NCBI GenBank assembly: GCA_026874595.1
Contig: CM049306.1
Span: 4,046,019-4,110,018 of the forward strand
Direction of reading: 5' to 3'
DNA: 64,000 bases
From: Sipunculus nudus
Taxonomy: Eukaryota > Annelida > Sipuncula > Golfingiida > Sipunculidae
Position numbers and translations under genes: made by a program. How positions within the stretch are numbered: the stretch's first letter is position 1; each line of letters starts with the position of its first letter. The notes under the pieces are model-generated. The model was not told where the DNA came from. It ran no database searches and worked only from the letters and a program-made list of their open reading frames with translations. This document shows, piece by piece, positions 23,816 through 36,895 of this stretch.

Positions 23816-26800
23816 GATAAGACACCTACCTATTTATGCTTCAGTATTATTTTGTGACCAAAGTAGATAAGACACCTACCTCTTTATGCTTCAGTATTAG
23901 TTTGTGGCCAAAGTAGATACACCTACCTATTCATGCTTCAGTATTAGTTTGTGGCCAAACTAGATAAGACACCTACCTCTTTATGCTTCAGTATTAGTAT
24001 GTGGCCAAAGTAGATAAGACACCTACCTCTTTATGCTTCAGTATTAGTTTGTGGCCAAAGTAGATAAGACACCTACCTCTTTATGCTTCAGTATTAATTT
24101 GTGACCAAAGTAGATAAGACACCTACCTCTTTATGCTTCAGTATTAGTTTGTGACCAAAGTAGATAAGACATCTACCTCTTTATGCTTCATTATTAGTAT
24201 TTGGCCAAAGTAGATAAGACACCTACCTCTTTATGCTTCAGTATTAGTTTGTTGCCAAAGTAGATAAGACACCTACCTCTTTATGCTTCAGTATTAGTCT
24301 GTGGCCAAAGTAGATACACCTACCTATTTATGCTTCAGTTTTAGTATGTGGCCAAAGTAGATAAGACACCTACCTCTTTATGCTTCAGCATTAGTTTGTG
24401 GCCAAAGTAGATAAGACACCTACCTCTTTATGCTTCAGTATTAGTCTGTGGCCAAAGTAGATACACCTACCTCTTTATGCTTCAGTATTAGTATGTGGCC
24501 AAAGTAGATAAGACACCTACCTCTTTATGCTTCAGTATTAGTCTGTGGCCAAAGTAGATACACCTACCTATTTATGCTTCAGTATTAGTATGTGGCCAAA
24601 GTAGATAAGACACCTACCTCTTTATGCTTCAGTATTAGTTTGTGACCAAAGTAGATAAGACACCTAACTCTTTATGCTTCAGTATTAGTCTGTGGCCAAA
24701 GTAGATACACCTACCTCTTTATGCTTCAGTATTAGTATGTGGCCAAAGTAGATAAAACACCTACCTCTTTATGCTTCAGTATTAGTTTGTGGCCAAAGTA
24801 GATACACCTACCTATTCATGCTTCAGTATTAGTTTGTTGCCAAAGTAGATAAGACACCTTCCTAGTTATGCTTCAGTATTAGTCTGTGGCCAAAGTAGAT
24901 AAGACACCTACCTATTTATGCTTCAATATTAGTCTGTGGCCAAAGTAGATAAGACACCTACCTCTTTATGCTTCAGTATTAGTTTGTGACCAAAGTATAT
25001 AAGACACCTACCTCTTTATGCTTCAGTATTAGTTTGTGGCCAAAGAAGATAAGACACCTACCTATTTATGCTTCAGTATTAGTTTGTGGCCAAAGTAGAT
25101 AAGACACCTACCTATTAATGCTTCAGTATTAGTTTGTGGCCAAAGTAGATAAGACGTCTACCTCTTTATGCTTCAGTATTAGTTTGTGGCCAAAGTAGAT
25201 AAGACACCTTCCTCTTTATGCTTCAGTATTAGTTTGTGGCCAAAGTAGATAAGACACCTGCCTATTTATGCTTCAGTATTAGTTTGTGGCCAAAGTAGAT
25301 AAGACACCTACCTCTTTATGCTTCAGTATTAGTCTGTGGCCAAAGTAGATAAGACACCTACCTCTCTATGCTTCAGTATTAGTTTTTGGCCAAAGTAGAT
25401 AAGACACCTACCTCTTTATGCTTCAGTATTAGTTTGTGGCCAAAGTAGATAAGACACCTACCTCTTTATGCTTCAGTATTAGTTTGTGACCAAAGTAGAT
25501 AAGACACCTACCTCTTTATGCTTCAGTATTAGTACGAGGCAAAAGTAGATAAGACACCTACCTATTTATGCTTCAGTATTAGTACGTGGCCAAAGTAGAT
25601 AAGACACCTACCTATTTATGCTTCAGTATTAGTACGTGGCCAAAGTAGATAAGACACCTACCTGTTTGTGCTTCAGTATTAGTTTGTGGCCAAAGTAGAT
25701 AAGACACCTACCTCTTTATGCTTCAGTATTAGTACGTGGCCAAAGTAGATAAGACACCTACCTATTTGTGCTTCAGTATTAGTTTGTGGCCAAAGTAGAT
25801 AAGACACCTACATATTTATGCTTCAGTATTAGTTTGTGACCAAAGTATATAAGACACCTACCTCTTTATGCTTCAGTATTAGTTTGTGACCAAAGTAGAT
25901 AAGACACCTACCTCTTAATGCTTCAGTATTAGTTTGTGGCCAAAGTAGATAAGACACCTATTTCTTTATGCTTCAGTATTAGTTTGTGGCCAAAGTAGAT
26001 AAGACACCTACCTCTTTATGCTTCAGTATTATTTTGTGACCAAAGTAGATAAGACACCTCCCTCTTTATGCTTCAGTATTAGTTTGTGGCCAAAGTAGAT
26101 AAGACACCTATTTCTTTATGCTTCAGTATTAGTTTGTGGCCAAAGTAGATAAGACACCTACCTCTTTATGCTTCAGTATTATTTTGTGACCAAAGTAGAT
26201 AAGACACCTCCCTCTTTATGCTTCAGTATTAGTTTGTGGCCAAAAAAGATAAGACACCTACCTCTTTATGCTTCAGTATTAGTATGTGGCCAAAGTAGAT
26301 AAGACACCTACCTCTTTATGCTTCAGTATTAGTTTGTGGCCAAAGTAGATAAGACACCTACCTATTTATGCTTCAGTATTAGTTTGTGGCCAAAGTAGAT
26401 AAGACACCTATTTCTTTATGCTTCAGTATTAGTTTGTTGCCAAAGTAGATAAAACACCTACATAGTTATGCTTCTGTATTAGTTTGTGGCCAAAGTAGAT
26501 AAGACACCTACCTCTTTATTCTTCAGTATAAGTTTGTGGCCAAAGTAGATAAGAAACCTACCTCTTTATGCTTCAGTATAAGTTTGTGACCAAAGTAGAT
26601 AAGACACCTACCTCTTTATGCTTCAGTATTAGTATGTGGCCAAAGTAGATAAGACACCTACCTATTTATGCTTCAGTATTAGTTTGTGGCCAAAGTAGAT
26701 AAGACACCTACCTCTTTATGCTTCAGTATTAGTATGTGGCCAAAGTAGATAAGACACCTACCTATTTATGCTTCAGTATTAGTTTGTGGCCAAAGTAGAT

Positions 26801-27154
26801 AAGACACCTACCTCTTAATGCTTCAGTATTAGTTTGTGGCCAAAGTAGATAAGACACCTACCTATTTATGCTTCAGTATTAGTTTGCGGCCAAAGTAGAT
26901 AAGACACCTACCTCTTAATGCTTCAGTACTTAGTATGTGTCAAAAGCTTATAAGCCACCTACCTGTTTATGCTTCAGTATTAGTTTGTTGCCAAAGTAGA
27001 TAAGACACCTATATATTTATGCTTCAGGATTGGTTTGTGGCCAAAGTAGATAAGACATCTACTTATTTATGATTCAGTATTAGTTTCTGGCCAAAGTAGA
27101 TAAGACACCTACCTCTTTATGCTTCAGTATTAGTTTGCGGCCACAGTAGATAAG
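23816..27154. repeat. 50-bp satellite, block H (about 67 monomers)
   Basis: Counterpart of block C, with the same order of 47-bp, TACGTGGCC, CTATTTC and CTCCCTC monomers, and one monomer longer. Small private changes exist, such as CAAAAAAGATAAG near 26241 and CTTCAGCATTAG near 24384. The net extra monomer lies near 26620-26770, where AGTATGTGG / CTATTTATG pairs alternate twice. The gamma marker GACATCTACTTATT is near 27055. Confidence 0.97.
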
Positions 27155-27191
27155 TGATATGATGATATGATATGATATGATATGATATGAT
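27155..27191 (-). repeat. Pentanucleotide 3' tail of LINE copy 9 (short form)
   Basis: 37-bp pentamer tail of the TGATATG-start type. Confidence 0.88.
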
Positions 27192-27248
27192 AGAGTTCAT
27201 TTATAAAGCGCAAATATAATATACATTTCTATGCGCTGATACAAAGGG

Positions 27249-27726
27249 TTAAGAAAATAAGTATGTCTTGAGAGCACGCTTAAATGATTCAATATGTGTA
27301 CACGCTCTAACAGAGTCTGGTAAAGAATTCCATGCGGTGGCAGCGTACTTGGAAAATTGTCTGTCACCATATACATTATGGGAGCGAGGTACACAGACTA
27401 TCCTGTGAGCATCAGAAGAACGAAGAGACCTGCGGGGAGAATATTCCACAAACAGTTTGCGCAAATACAGTGGATACAGGCTATCATTCAGCGCTTTATA
27501 CACCTGTGTGAGGACTTTAAATGTGATTCTCTTTTCGACAGGCAGCCAGTGAAGCTGTCTTAGAACAGGTCCAATGCTGTCGTACTTCCTGGACCTTGTA
27601 AGTAATCGGGCTGATGCGTTTTGTGCAAGTTGGAGGCGATGGATGTTAGCATTGGAAGTTCCAGTTAGCAGGCTGTTGTTGTTGTCCAATCTTGATGTAA
27701 TCAGTGCGTTGATGGTCTTTGCAGCT
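27249..27726 (-). pseudogene. Reverse transcriptase C-terminal domain, truncated (copy 9)
   Basis: 158 open codons and TAA at 27249-27251; translation unchanged. Confidence 0.87.
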
Positions 27727-30180
27727 GATAAGACACCTACCTATTTATGCTTCAGTATTATTTTGTGACCAAAGTAGATAAGACACCTACCTCTTTATGC
27801 TTCAGTATTAGTTTGTGGCCAAAGTAGATACACCTACCTATTCATGCTTCAGTATTAGTTTGTGGCCAAACTAGATAAGACACCTACCTCTTTATGCTTC
27901 AGTATTAGTATGTGGCCAAAGTAGATAAGACACCTACCTCTTTATGCTTCAGTATTAGTTTGTGGCCAAAGTAGATAAGACACCTACCTCTTTATGCTTC
28001 AGTATTAATTTGTGACCAAAGTAGATAAGACACCTACCTCTTTATGCTTCAGTATTAGTTTGTGACCAAAGTAGATAAGACATCTACCTCTTTATGCTTC
28101 ATTATTAGTATTTGGCCAAAGTAGATAAGACACTTACCTCTTTATGCTTCAGTATTAGTTTGTTGCCAAAGTAGATAAGACACCTACCTCTTTATGCTTC
28201 AGTATTAGTCTGTGGCCAAAGTAGATACACCTACCTATTTATGCTTCAGTTTTAGTATGTGGCCAAAGTAGATAAAACACCTACCTCTTTATGCTTCAGT
28301 ATTAGTTTGTGGCCAAAGTAGATACACCTACCTATTCATGCTTCAGTATTAGTACGTGGCCAAAGTAGATAAGACACCTACCTCTTTATGCTTCAGTATT
28401 AGTACGTGGCCAAAGTAGATAAGACACCTACCTATTTGTGCTTCAGTATTAGTTTGTGGCCAAAGTAGATAAGACACCTACATATTTATGCTTCAGTATT
28501 AGTTTGTGACCAAAGTAGATAAGACACCTACCTCTTTATGCTTCAGTATTAGTTTGTGACCAAAGTAGATAAGACACCTACCTCTTAATGCTTCAGTATT
28601 AGTTTGTGGCCAAAGTAGATAAGACACCTATTTCTTTATGCTCCAGTATTAGTTTGTGGCCAAAGTAGATAAGACACCTACCTCTTTATGCTTCAGTATT
28701 ATTTTGTGACCAAAGTAGATAAGACACCTCCCTCTTTATGCTTCAGTATTAGTTTGTGGCCAAAGTAGATAAGACACCTATTTCTTTATGCTTCAGTATT
28801 AGTTTGTGGCCAAAGTAGATAAGACACCTACCTCTTTATGCTTCAGTATTATTTTGTGACCAAAGTAGATAAGACACCTCCCTCTTTATGCTTCAGTATT
28901 AGTTTGTGGCCAAAGTAGATAAGACACCTACCTCTTTATGCTTCAGTATTAGTATGTGGCCAAAGTAGATAAGACACCTACATATTTATGCTTCAGTATT
29001 AGTTTGTGGCCAAAGTAGATAAGACACCTACCTATTTATGCTTCAGTATTATTACGTGGCCAAAGTAGATAAGACACCTACCTCTTTATGCTTAAGTATT
29101 AGTACGTGGCGAAAGTAGATAAGACACCTACCTCTTTATGCTTCAGTATTAATTTGTGACCAAAGTAGATAAGACACCTACCTCTTTATGCTTCAGTATT
29201 AGTTTGTGACCAAAGTAGATAAGACATCTACCTCTTTATGCTTCATTATTAGTATTTGGCCAAAGTAGATAAGACACTTACCTCTTTATGCTTCAGTATT
29301 AGTTTGTGGCCAAAGTAGATAAGACACCTACCTCTTTATGCTTCAGTATTAGTCTGTGGCCAAAGTAGATACACCTACCTATTTATGCTTCAGTTTTAGT
29401 ATGTGGCCAAAGTAGATAAGACACCTACCTCTTTATGCTTCAGTATTAGTTTGTGGCCAAAGTAGATAAGACACCTACCTCTTTATGCTTCAGTATTAGT
29501 CTGTGGCCAAAGTAGATACACCTACCTCTTTATGCTTCAGTATTAGTATGTGGCCAAAGTAGATAAGACACCTACCTCTTTATGCTTCAGTATTAGTCTG
29601 TGGCCAAAGTAGATACACCTACCTATTTATGCTTCAGTATTAGTATGTGGCCAAAGTAGATAAGACACCTACCTCTTTATGCTTCAGTATTAGTTTGTGA
29701 CCAAAGTAGATAAGACACCTAACTCTTTATGCTTCAGTATTAGTCTGTGGCCAAAGTAGATACACCTACCTCTTTATGCTTCAGTATTAGTATGTGGCCA
29801 AAGTAGATAAAACACCTACCTCTTTATGCTTCAGTATTAGTTTGTGGCCAAAGTAGATACACCTACCTATTCATGCTTCAGTATTAGTTTGTTGCCAAAG
29901 TAGATAAGACACCTACCTATTTATGCTTCAGTATTAATCTGTGGCCAAAGTAGATAAGACACCTACCTATTTATGCTTCAGTATTAGTCTGTGGCCAAAG
30001 TAGATAAGACACCTACCTCTTTATGCTTCAGTATTAGTTTGTGACCAAAGTAGATAAGACACCTACCTCTTTATGCTTCAGTATTAGTTTGTGGCCAAAG
30101 AAGATAAGACACCTACCTATTTATGCTTCAGTATTAGTTTGTGGCCAAAGTAGATAAGACACCTACCTCTTTATGCTTCA
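27727..30180. repeat. 50-bp satellite, C/D-type section of the element-free array
   Basis: Continues from LINE copy 9 exactly as block D continues from copy 4 (GACACTTACC near 28131), until about 28265. There an interior stretch present in D (about 11520-11920) is missing and similar monomers are joined. From there on it follows an internal period of about 1985 bp: GCTTAAGTATT occurs near 29092 and 31077, and GCTCCAGTATT near 28641 and 30626. No gene, RNA or insert is seen. Confidence 0.96.
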
Positions 30181-33100
30181 GTATTAGTACGAGGCCAAAG
30201 TAGATAAGACACCTACCTATTTATGCTTCAGTATTAGTACGTGGCCAAAGTAGATAAGACACCTACCTATTTATGCTTCAGTATTAGTACGTGGCCAAAG
30301 TAGATAAGACACCTACCTGTTTGTGCTTCAGTATTAGTTTGTGGCCAAAGTAGATAAGACACCTACCTCTTTATGCTTCAGTATTAGTACGTGGCCAAAG
30401 TAGATAAGACACCTACCTATTTGTGCTTCAGTATTAGTTTGTGGCCAAAGTAGATAAGACACCTACATATTTATGCTTCAGTATTAGTTTGTGACCAAAG
30501 TAGATAAGACACCTACCTCTTTATGCTTCAGTATTAGTTTGTGACCAAAGTAGATAAGACACCTACCTCTTAATGCTTCAGTATTAGTTTGTGGCCAAAG
30601 TAGATAAGACACCTATTTCTTTATGCTCCAGTATTAGTTTGTGGCCAAAGTAGATAAGACACCTACCTCTTTATGCTTCAGTATTATTTTGTGACCAAAG
30701 TAGATAAGACACCTCCCTCTTTATGCTTCAGTATTAGTTTGTGGCCAAAGTAGATAAGACACCTATTTCTTTATGCTTCAGTATTAGTTTGTGGCCAAAG
30801 TAGATAAGACACCTACCTCTTTATGCTTCAGTATTATTTTGTGACCAAAGTAGATAAGACACCTCCCTCTTTATGCTTCAGTATTAGTTTGTGGCCAAAG
30901 TAGATAAGACACCTACCTCTTTATGCTTCAGTATTAGTATGTGGCCAAAGTAGATAAGACACCTACATATTTATGCTTCAGTATTAGTTTGTGGCCAAAG
31001 TAGATAAGACACCTACCTATTTATGCTTCAGTATTATTACGTGGCCAAAGTAGATAAGACACCTACCTCTTTATGCTTAAGTATTAGTACGTGGCGAAAG
31101 TAGATAAGACACCTACCTCTTTATGCTTCAGTATTAGTTTGTGACCAAAGTAGTTAAGACACCTCCCTCTTTATGCTTCAGTATTAGTTTGTGGCCAAAG
31201 TAGATACACCTACCTCTTTATGCTTCAGTATTAGTTTGTGGCCAAAGTAAATAAGACACCTACCTCTTTATGCTTCAGTATTAGTTTGTGGCCAAAGTAG
31301 ATAAGACACCGACCTCTTTATGCTTCATTATTAGTTTGTGGCCAAAGTAGATAAGACACCTACCTATTTATGCTTCAGTATTAGTTTGTGGCCAAAGTAG
31401 ATAAGACACCTACCTATTTATGCTTCAGTATTAGATTGTGGCCAAAGTAGATAAGACACCTACCTCTTAATGCTTCAGTATTAGTTTGTGGCCAAAGTAG
31501 ATAAGACACCTACCTATTAATGCTTCAGTATTAGTTTGTGGCCAAAGTAGATAAGACACCTACCTCTTAATGCTTCAGTATTAGTTTGTGACCAAAGTAG
31601 ATAAGACACCTACCTATTAATGCTTCAGTATTAGTTTGTGGCCAAAGTAGATAAGACACCTACCTCTTAATGCTTCAGTATTAGTTTGTGACCAAAGTGG
31701 ATAAGACACCTACCTCTTAATGCTTCAGTATTAGTTTGTGACCAAAGTAGATAAGACACCTACCTATTAATGCTTCAGTATTAGTTTGTGGCCAAAGTAG
31801 ATAAGACACCTACCTCTTAATGCTTCAGTATTAGTTTGTGACCAAAGTAGATAAGACACCTACCTCTTTATGCTTCAGTATTATTTTGTGACCAAAGTAG
31901 ATAAGACACCTCCCTCTTTATGCTTCAGTATTAGTTTGTGGCCAAAGTAGATAAGACACCTACCTCTTAATGCTTCAGTATTAGTTTGTGACCAAAGTAG
32001 ATAAGACACCTACCTATTAATGCTTCAGTATTAGTTTGTGGCCAAAGTAGATAAGACACCTACCTATTTATGCTTCAGTATTAGTTTGTGTAGATAAGAC
32101 ACCTACCTCTTAATGCTTCAGTATTAGTTTGTGACCAAAGTAGATAAGACACCTACCTATTAATGCTTCAGTATTAGTTTGTGGCCAAAGTAGATAAGAC
32201 ACCTACCTCTTAATGCTTCAGTATTAGTTTGTGACCAAAGTAGATAAGACACCTACCTCTTTATGCTTCAGTATTATTTTGTGACCAAAGTAGATAAGAC
32301 ACCTACCGCTTAATGCTTCAGTATTAGTTTGTGACCAAAGTAGATAAGACACCTACCTCTTAATGCTTCAGTATTAGTTTGTGACCAAAGTAGATAAGAC
32401 ACCTACCTCTTAATGCTTCAGTATTAGTTTGTGACCAAAGTAGATAAGACACCTACCTCTTTATGCTTCAGTATTATTTTGTGACCAAAGTAGATAAGAC
32501 ACCTACCTCTTAATGCTTCAGTATTAGTTTGTGACCAAAGTAGATAAGACACCTACCTCTTAATGCTTCAGTATTAGTTTGTAACCAAAGTAGATAAGAC
32601 ACCTACCTCTTAATGCTTCAGTATTAGTTTGTGACCAAAGTAGATAAGACACCTACCTCTTAATGCTTCAGTATTAGTTTGTGACCAAAGTAGATAAGAC
32701 ACCTACCTCTTTATGCTTCAGTATTATTTTGTGACCAAAGTAGATAAGACACCTACCTCTTAATGCTTCAGTTTTAGTTTGTGACCAAAGTAGATAAGAC
32801 ACCTACCTCTTTATGCTTCAGTATTAGTTTGTGACCAAAGTAGATAAGACACCTACCTCTTAATGCTTCAGTATTAGTTTGTGACCAAAGTAGATAAGAC
32901 ACCTACCTCTTAATGCTTCAGTATTAGTTTGTGACCAAAGTAGATAAGACACCTACCTATTAATGCTTCAGTATTAGTTTGTGGCCAAAGTAGATAAGAC
33001 ACCTACCTCTTAATGCTTCAGTATTAGTTTGTGACCAAAGTAGATAAGACACCTACCTCTAAATGCTTCAGTATTAGTTTGTGACCAAAGTAGATAAGAC

Positions 33101-36100
33101 ACCTACCTCCTAATGCTTCAGTATTAGTTTGTGACCAAAGTAGATAAGACACCTACCTCTTAATGCTTCAGTATTAGTTTGTGACCAAAGTAGATAAGAC
33201 ACCTACCTCTTAATGCTTCAGTTTTAGTTTGTGACCAAAGTAGATAAGACACCTACCTCTTAATGCTTCAGTATTAGTTTGTGACCAAAGTAGATAAGAC
33301 ACCTACCTATTTATGCTTCAGTATTAGTTTGTGGCCAAAGTAGATAAGACACCTACCTCTTCATGCTTCAGTATTAGTTTGTGGCCAAAGTAGATAAGAC
33401 ACCTACGTCTTTATGCTTCAGTATTAGTTTGTGGCCAAAGTAGATAAGACACCTGCCTATTTATGCTTCAGTATTAGTTTGTGGCCAAAGTAGATAAGAC
33501 ACCTACCTCTTTATGCTTCAGTATTAGTCTGTGGCCAAAGTAGATAAGACACCTACCTCTCTATGCTTCAGTGTTAGTTTTTGGCCAAAGTAGATAAGAC
33601 ACCTACCTCTTTATGCTTCAGTATTAGTTTGTGGCCAAAGTAGATAAGACACCTACCTCTTTATGCTTCAGTATTAGTTTGTGACCAAAGTAGATAAGAC
33701 ACCTACCTCTTTATGCTTCAGTATTAGTACGAGGCCAAAGTAGATAAGACACCTACCTATTTATGCTTCAGTATTAGTACGTGGCCAAAGTAGATAAGAC
33801 ACCTACCTATTTATGCTTCAGTATTAGTACGTGGCCAAAGTAGATAAGACACCTACCTGTTTGTGCTTCAGTATTAGTTTGTGGCCAAAGTAGATAAGAC
33901 ACCTACCTCTTTATGCTTCAGTATTAGTACGTGGCCAAAGTAGATAAGACACCTACCTATTTGTGCTTCAGTATTAGTTTGTAGCCAAAGTAGATAAGAC
34001 ACCTACATATTTATGCTTCAGTATTAGTTTGTGACCAAAGTAGATAAGACACCTACCTCTTTATGCTTCAGCATTAGTTTGTGACCAAAGTAGATAAGAC
34101 ACCTACCTCTTAATGCTTCAGTATTAGTTTGTGGCCAAAGTAGATAAGACACCTATTTCTTTATGCTCCAGTATTAGTTTGTGGCCAAAGTAGATAAGAC
34201 ACCTACCTCTTTATGCTTCAGTATTATTTTGTGACCAAAGTAGATAAGACACCTCCCTCTTTATGCTTCAGTATTAGTTTGTGGCCAAAGTAGATAAGAC
34301 ACCTATTTCTTTATGCTTCAGTATTAGTTTGTGGCCAAAGTAGATAAGACACCTACCTCTTTATGCTTCAGTATTATTTTGTGACCAAAGTAGATAAGAC
34401 ACCTCCCTCTTTATGCTTCAGTATTAGTTTGTGGCCAAAGTAGATAAGACACCTACCTCTTTATGCTTCAGTATTAGTATGTGGCCAAAGTAGATAAGAC
34501 ACCTACATATTTATGCTTCAGTATTAGTTTGTGGCCAAAGTAGATAAGACACCTACCTATTTATGCTTCAGTATTATTACGTGGCCAAAGTAGATAAGAC
34601 ACCTACCTCTTTATGCTTCAGTATTAGTACGTGTCGAAAGTAGATAAGACACCTACCTCTTTATGCTTCAGTATTAGTTTGTGACCAAAGTAGTTAAGAC
34701 ACCTCCCTCTTTATGCTTCAGTATTAGTTTGTGGCCAAAGTAGATACACCTACCTCTTTATGCTTCAGTATTAGTTTGTGGCCAAAGTAAATAAGACACC
34801 TACCTCTTTATGCTTCAGTATTAGTTTGTGGCCAAAGTAGATAAGACACCGACCTCTTTATGCTTCATTATTAGTTTGTGGCCAAAGTAGATAAGACACC
34901 TACCTATTTATGCTTCAGTATTAGTTTGTGGCCAAAGTAGATAAGACACCTACCTATTTATGCTTCAGTATTAGTTTGTGGCCAAAGTAGATAAGACACC
35001 TACCTCTTAATGCTTCAGTATTAGTTTGTGGCCAAAGTAGATAAGACACCTACCTATTAATGCTTCAGTATTAGTTTGTGACCAAAGTAGATAAGACACC
35101 TACCTCTTAATGCTTCAGTATTAGTTTGTGACCAAAGTAGATAAGACACCTACCTATTAATGCTTCAGTATTAGTTTGTGGCCAAAGTAGATAAGACACC
35201 TACCTCTTAATGCTTCAGTATTAGTTTGTGACCAAAGTAGATAAGACACCTACCTCTTAATGCTTCAGTATTAGTTTGTGACCAAAGTAGATAAGACACC
35301 TACCTATTAATGCTTCAGTATTAGTTTGTGGCCAAAGTAGATAAGACACCTACCTCTTAATGCTTCAGTATTAGTTTGTGACCAAAGTAGATAAGACACC
35401 TACCTCTTTATGCTTCAGTATTATTATGTGACCAAAGTAGATAAGACACCTCCCTCTTTATGCTTCAGTATTAGTTTGTGGCCAAAGTAGATAAGACACC
35501 TACCTCTTAATGCTTCAGTATTAGTTTGTGACCAAAGTAGATAAGACACCTACCTATTAATGCTTCAGTATTAGTTTGTGGCCAAAGTAGATAAGACACC
35601 TACCTATTTATGCTTCAGTATTAGTTTGTGGCCAAAGTAGATAAGACACCTACCTCTTAATGCTTCAGTATTAGTTTGTGACCAAAGTAGATAAGACACC
35701 TACCTATTAATGCTTCAGTATTAGTTTGTGGCCAAAGTAGATAAGACACCTACCTCTTAATGCTTCAGTATTAGTTTGTGACCAAAGTAGATAAGACACC
35801 TACCTCTTTATGCTTCAGTATTATTTTGTGACCAAAGTAGATAAGACACCTACCGCTTAATGCTTCAGTATTAGTTTGTGACCAAAGTAGATAAGACACC
35901 TACCTCTTAATGCTTCAGTATTAGTTTGTGGCCAAAGTAGATAAGACACCTACCTCTTAATGCTTCAGTATTAGTTTGTGACCAAAGTAGATAAGACACC
36001 TACCTCTTTATGCTTCAGTATTATTTTGTGACCAAAGTAGATAAGACACCTACCTCTTAATGCTTCAGTATTAGTTTGTGACCAAAGTAGATAAGACACC

Positions 36101-36895
36101 TACCTCTTAATGCTTCAGTATTAGTTTGTAACCAAAGTAGATAAGACACCTACCTCTTAATGCTTCAGTATTAGTTTGTGACCAAAGTAGATAAGACACC
36201 TACCTCTTAATGCTTCAGTATTAGTTTGTGACCAAAGTAGATAAGACACCTACCTCTTTATGCTTCAGTATTATTTTGTGACCAAAGTAGATAAGACACC
36301 TACCTCTTAATGCTTCAGTATTAGTTTGTGACCAAAGTAGATAAGACACCTAACTCTTAATGCTTCAGTATTAGTTTGTGACCAAAGTAGATAAGACACC
36401 TACCACTTAATGCTTCAGTATTAGTTTGTGACCAAAGTAGATAAGACACCTACCTATTAATGCTTCAGTATTAGTTTGTGGCCAAAGTAGATAAGACACC
36501 TACCTCTTAATGCTTCAGTATTAGTTTGTGACCAAAGTATATAAGACACCTACCTCTAAATGCTTCAGTATTAGTTTGTGACCAAAGTAGATAAGAAACC
36601 TACCTCTTAATGCTTCAGTATTAGTTTGTGACCAAAGTAGATAAGACACCTACCTCTTAATGCTTCAGTATTAGTTTGTGACCAAAGTAGATAAGACACC
36701 TACCTCTTAATGCTTCAGTTTTAGTTTGTGACCAAAGTAGATAAGACACCTACCTCTTAATGCTTCAGTATTAGTTTGTGACCAAAGTAGATAAGACACC
36801 TACCTATTTATGCTTCAGTATTAGTTTGTGGCCAAAGTAGATAAGACACCTACCTCTTCATGCTTCAGTATTAGTTTGTGGCCAAAGTAGATAAG
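30181..36895. repeat. 50-bp satellite with a 3540-bp higher-order repeat, nearly two copies
   Basis: Diagnostic variants recur at a fixed distance: TACGAGGCC near 30189 and 33729, GTAGTTAAG near 31153 and 34693, and GACACCGACC near 31309 and 34849 are all 3540 bp apart. After a 7-bp deletion at about 32088 (TTTGTGTAGATAAG, a 43-bp monomer) the offset becomes 3547 (TACCGCTTAATG, TTTGTAACC). After loss of one monomer from the second copy it is about 3497 (CTCTAAATGC, CTCTTCATGC). The core of each copy is rich in CTCTTAATGC plus GTGACC monomers, the latter lacking GGCC. No gene is seen. Confidence 0.93.

Larger units (their letters stand above)
27155..27726 (-). mobile_element. 5'-truncated CR1/L2-like LINE, copy 9 (gamma slot, 572 bp)
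   Basis: Last copy in the window; the following 36 kb have none. GATAAG lies at 27149-27154 and 27727-27732. Short tail, T-start; counterpart of copy 4. Confidence 0.9.
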
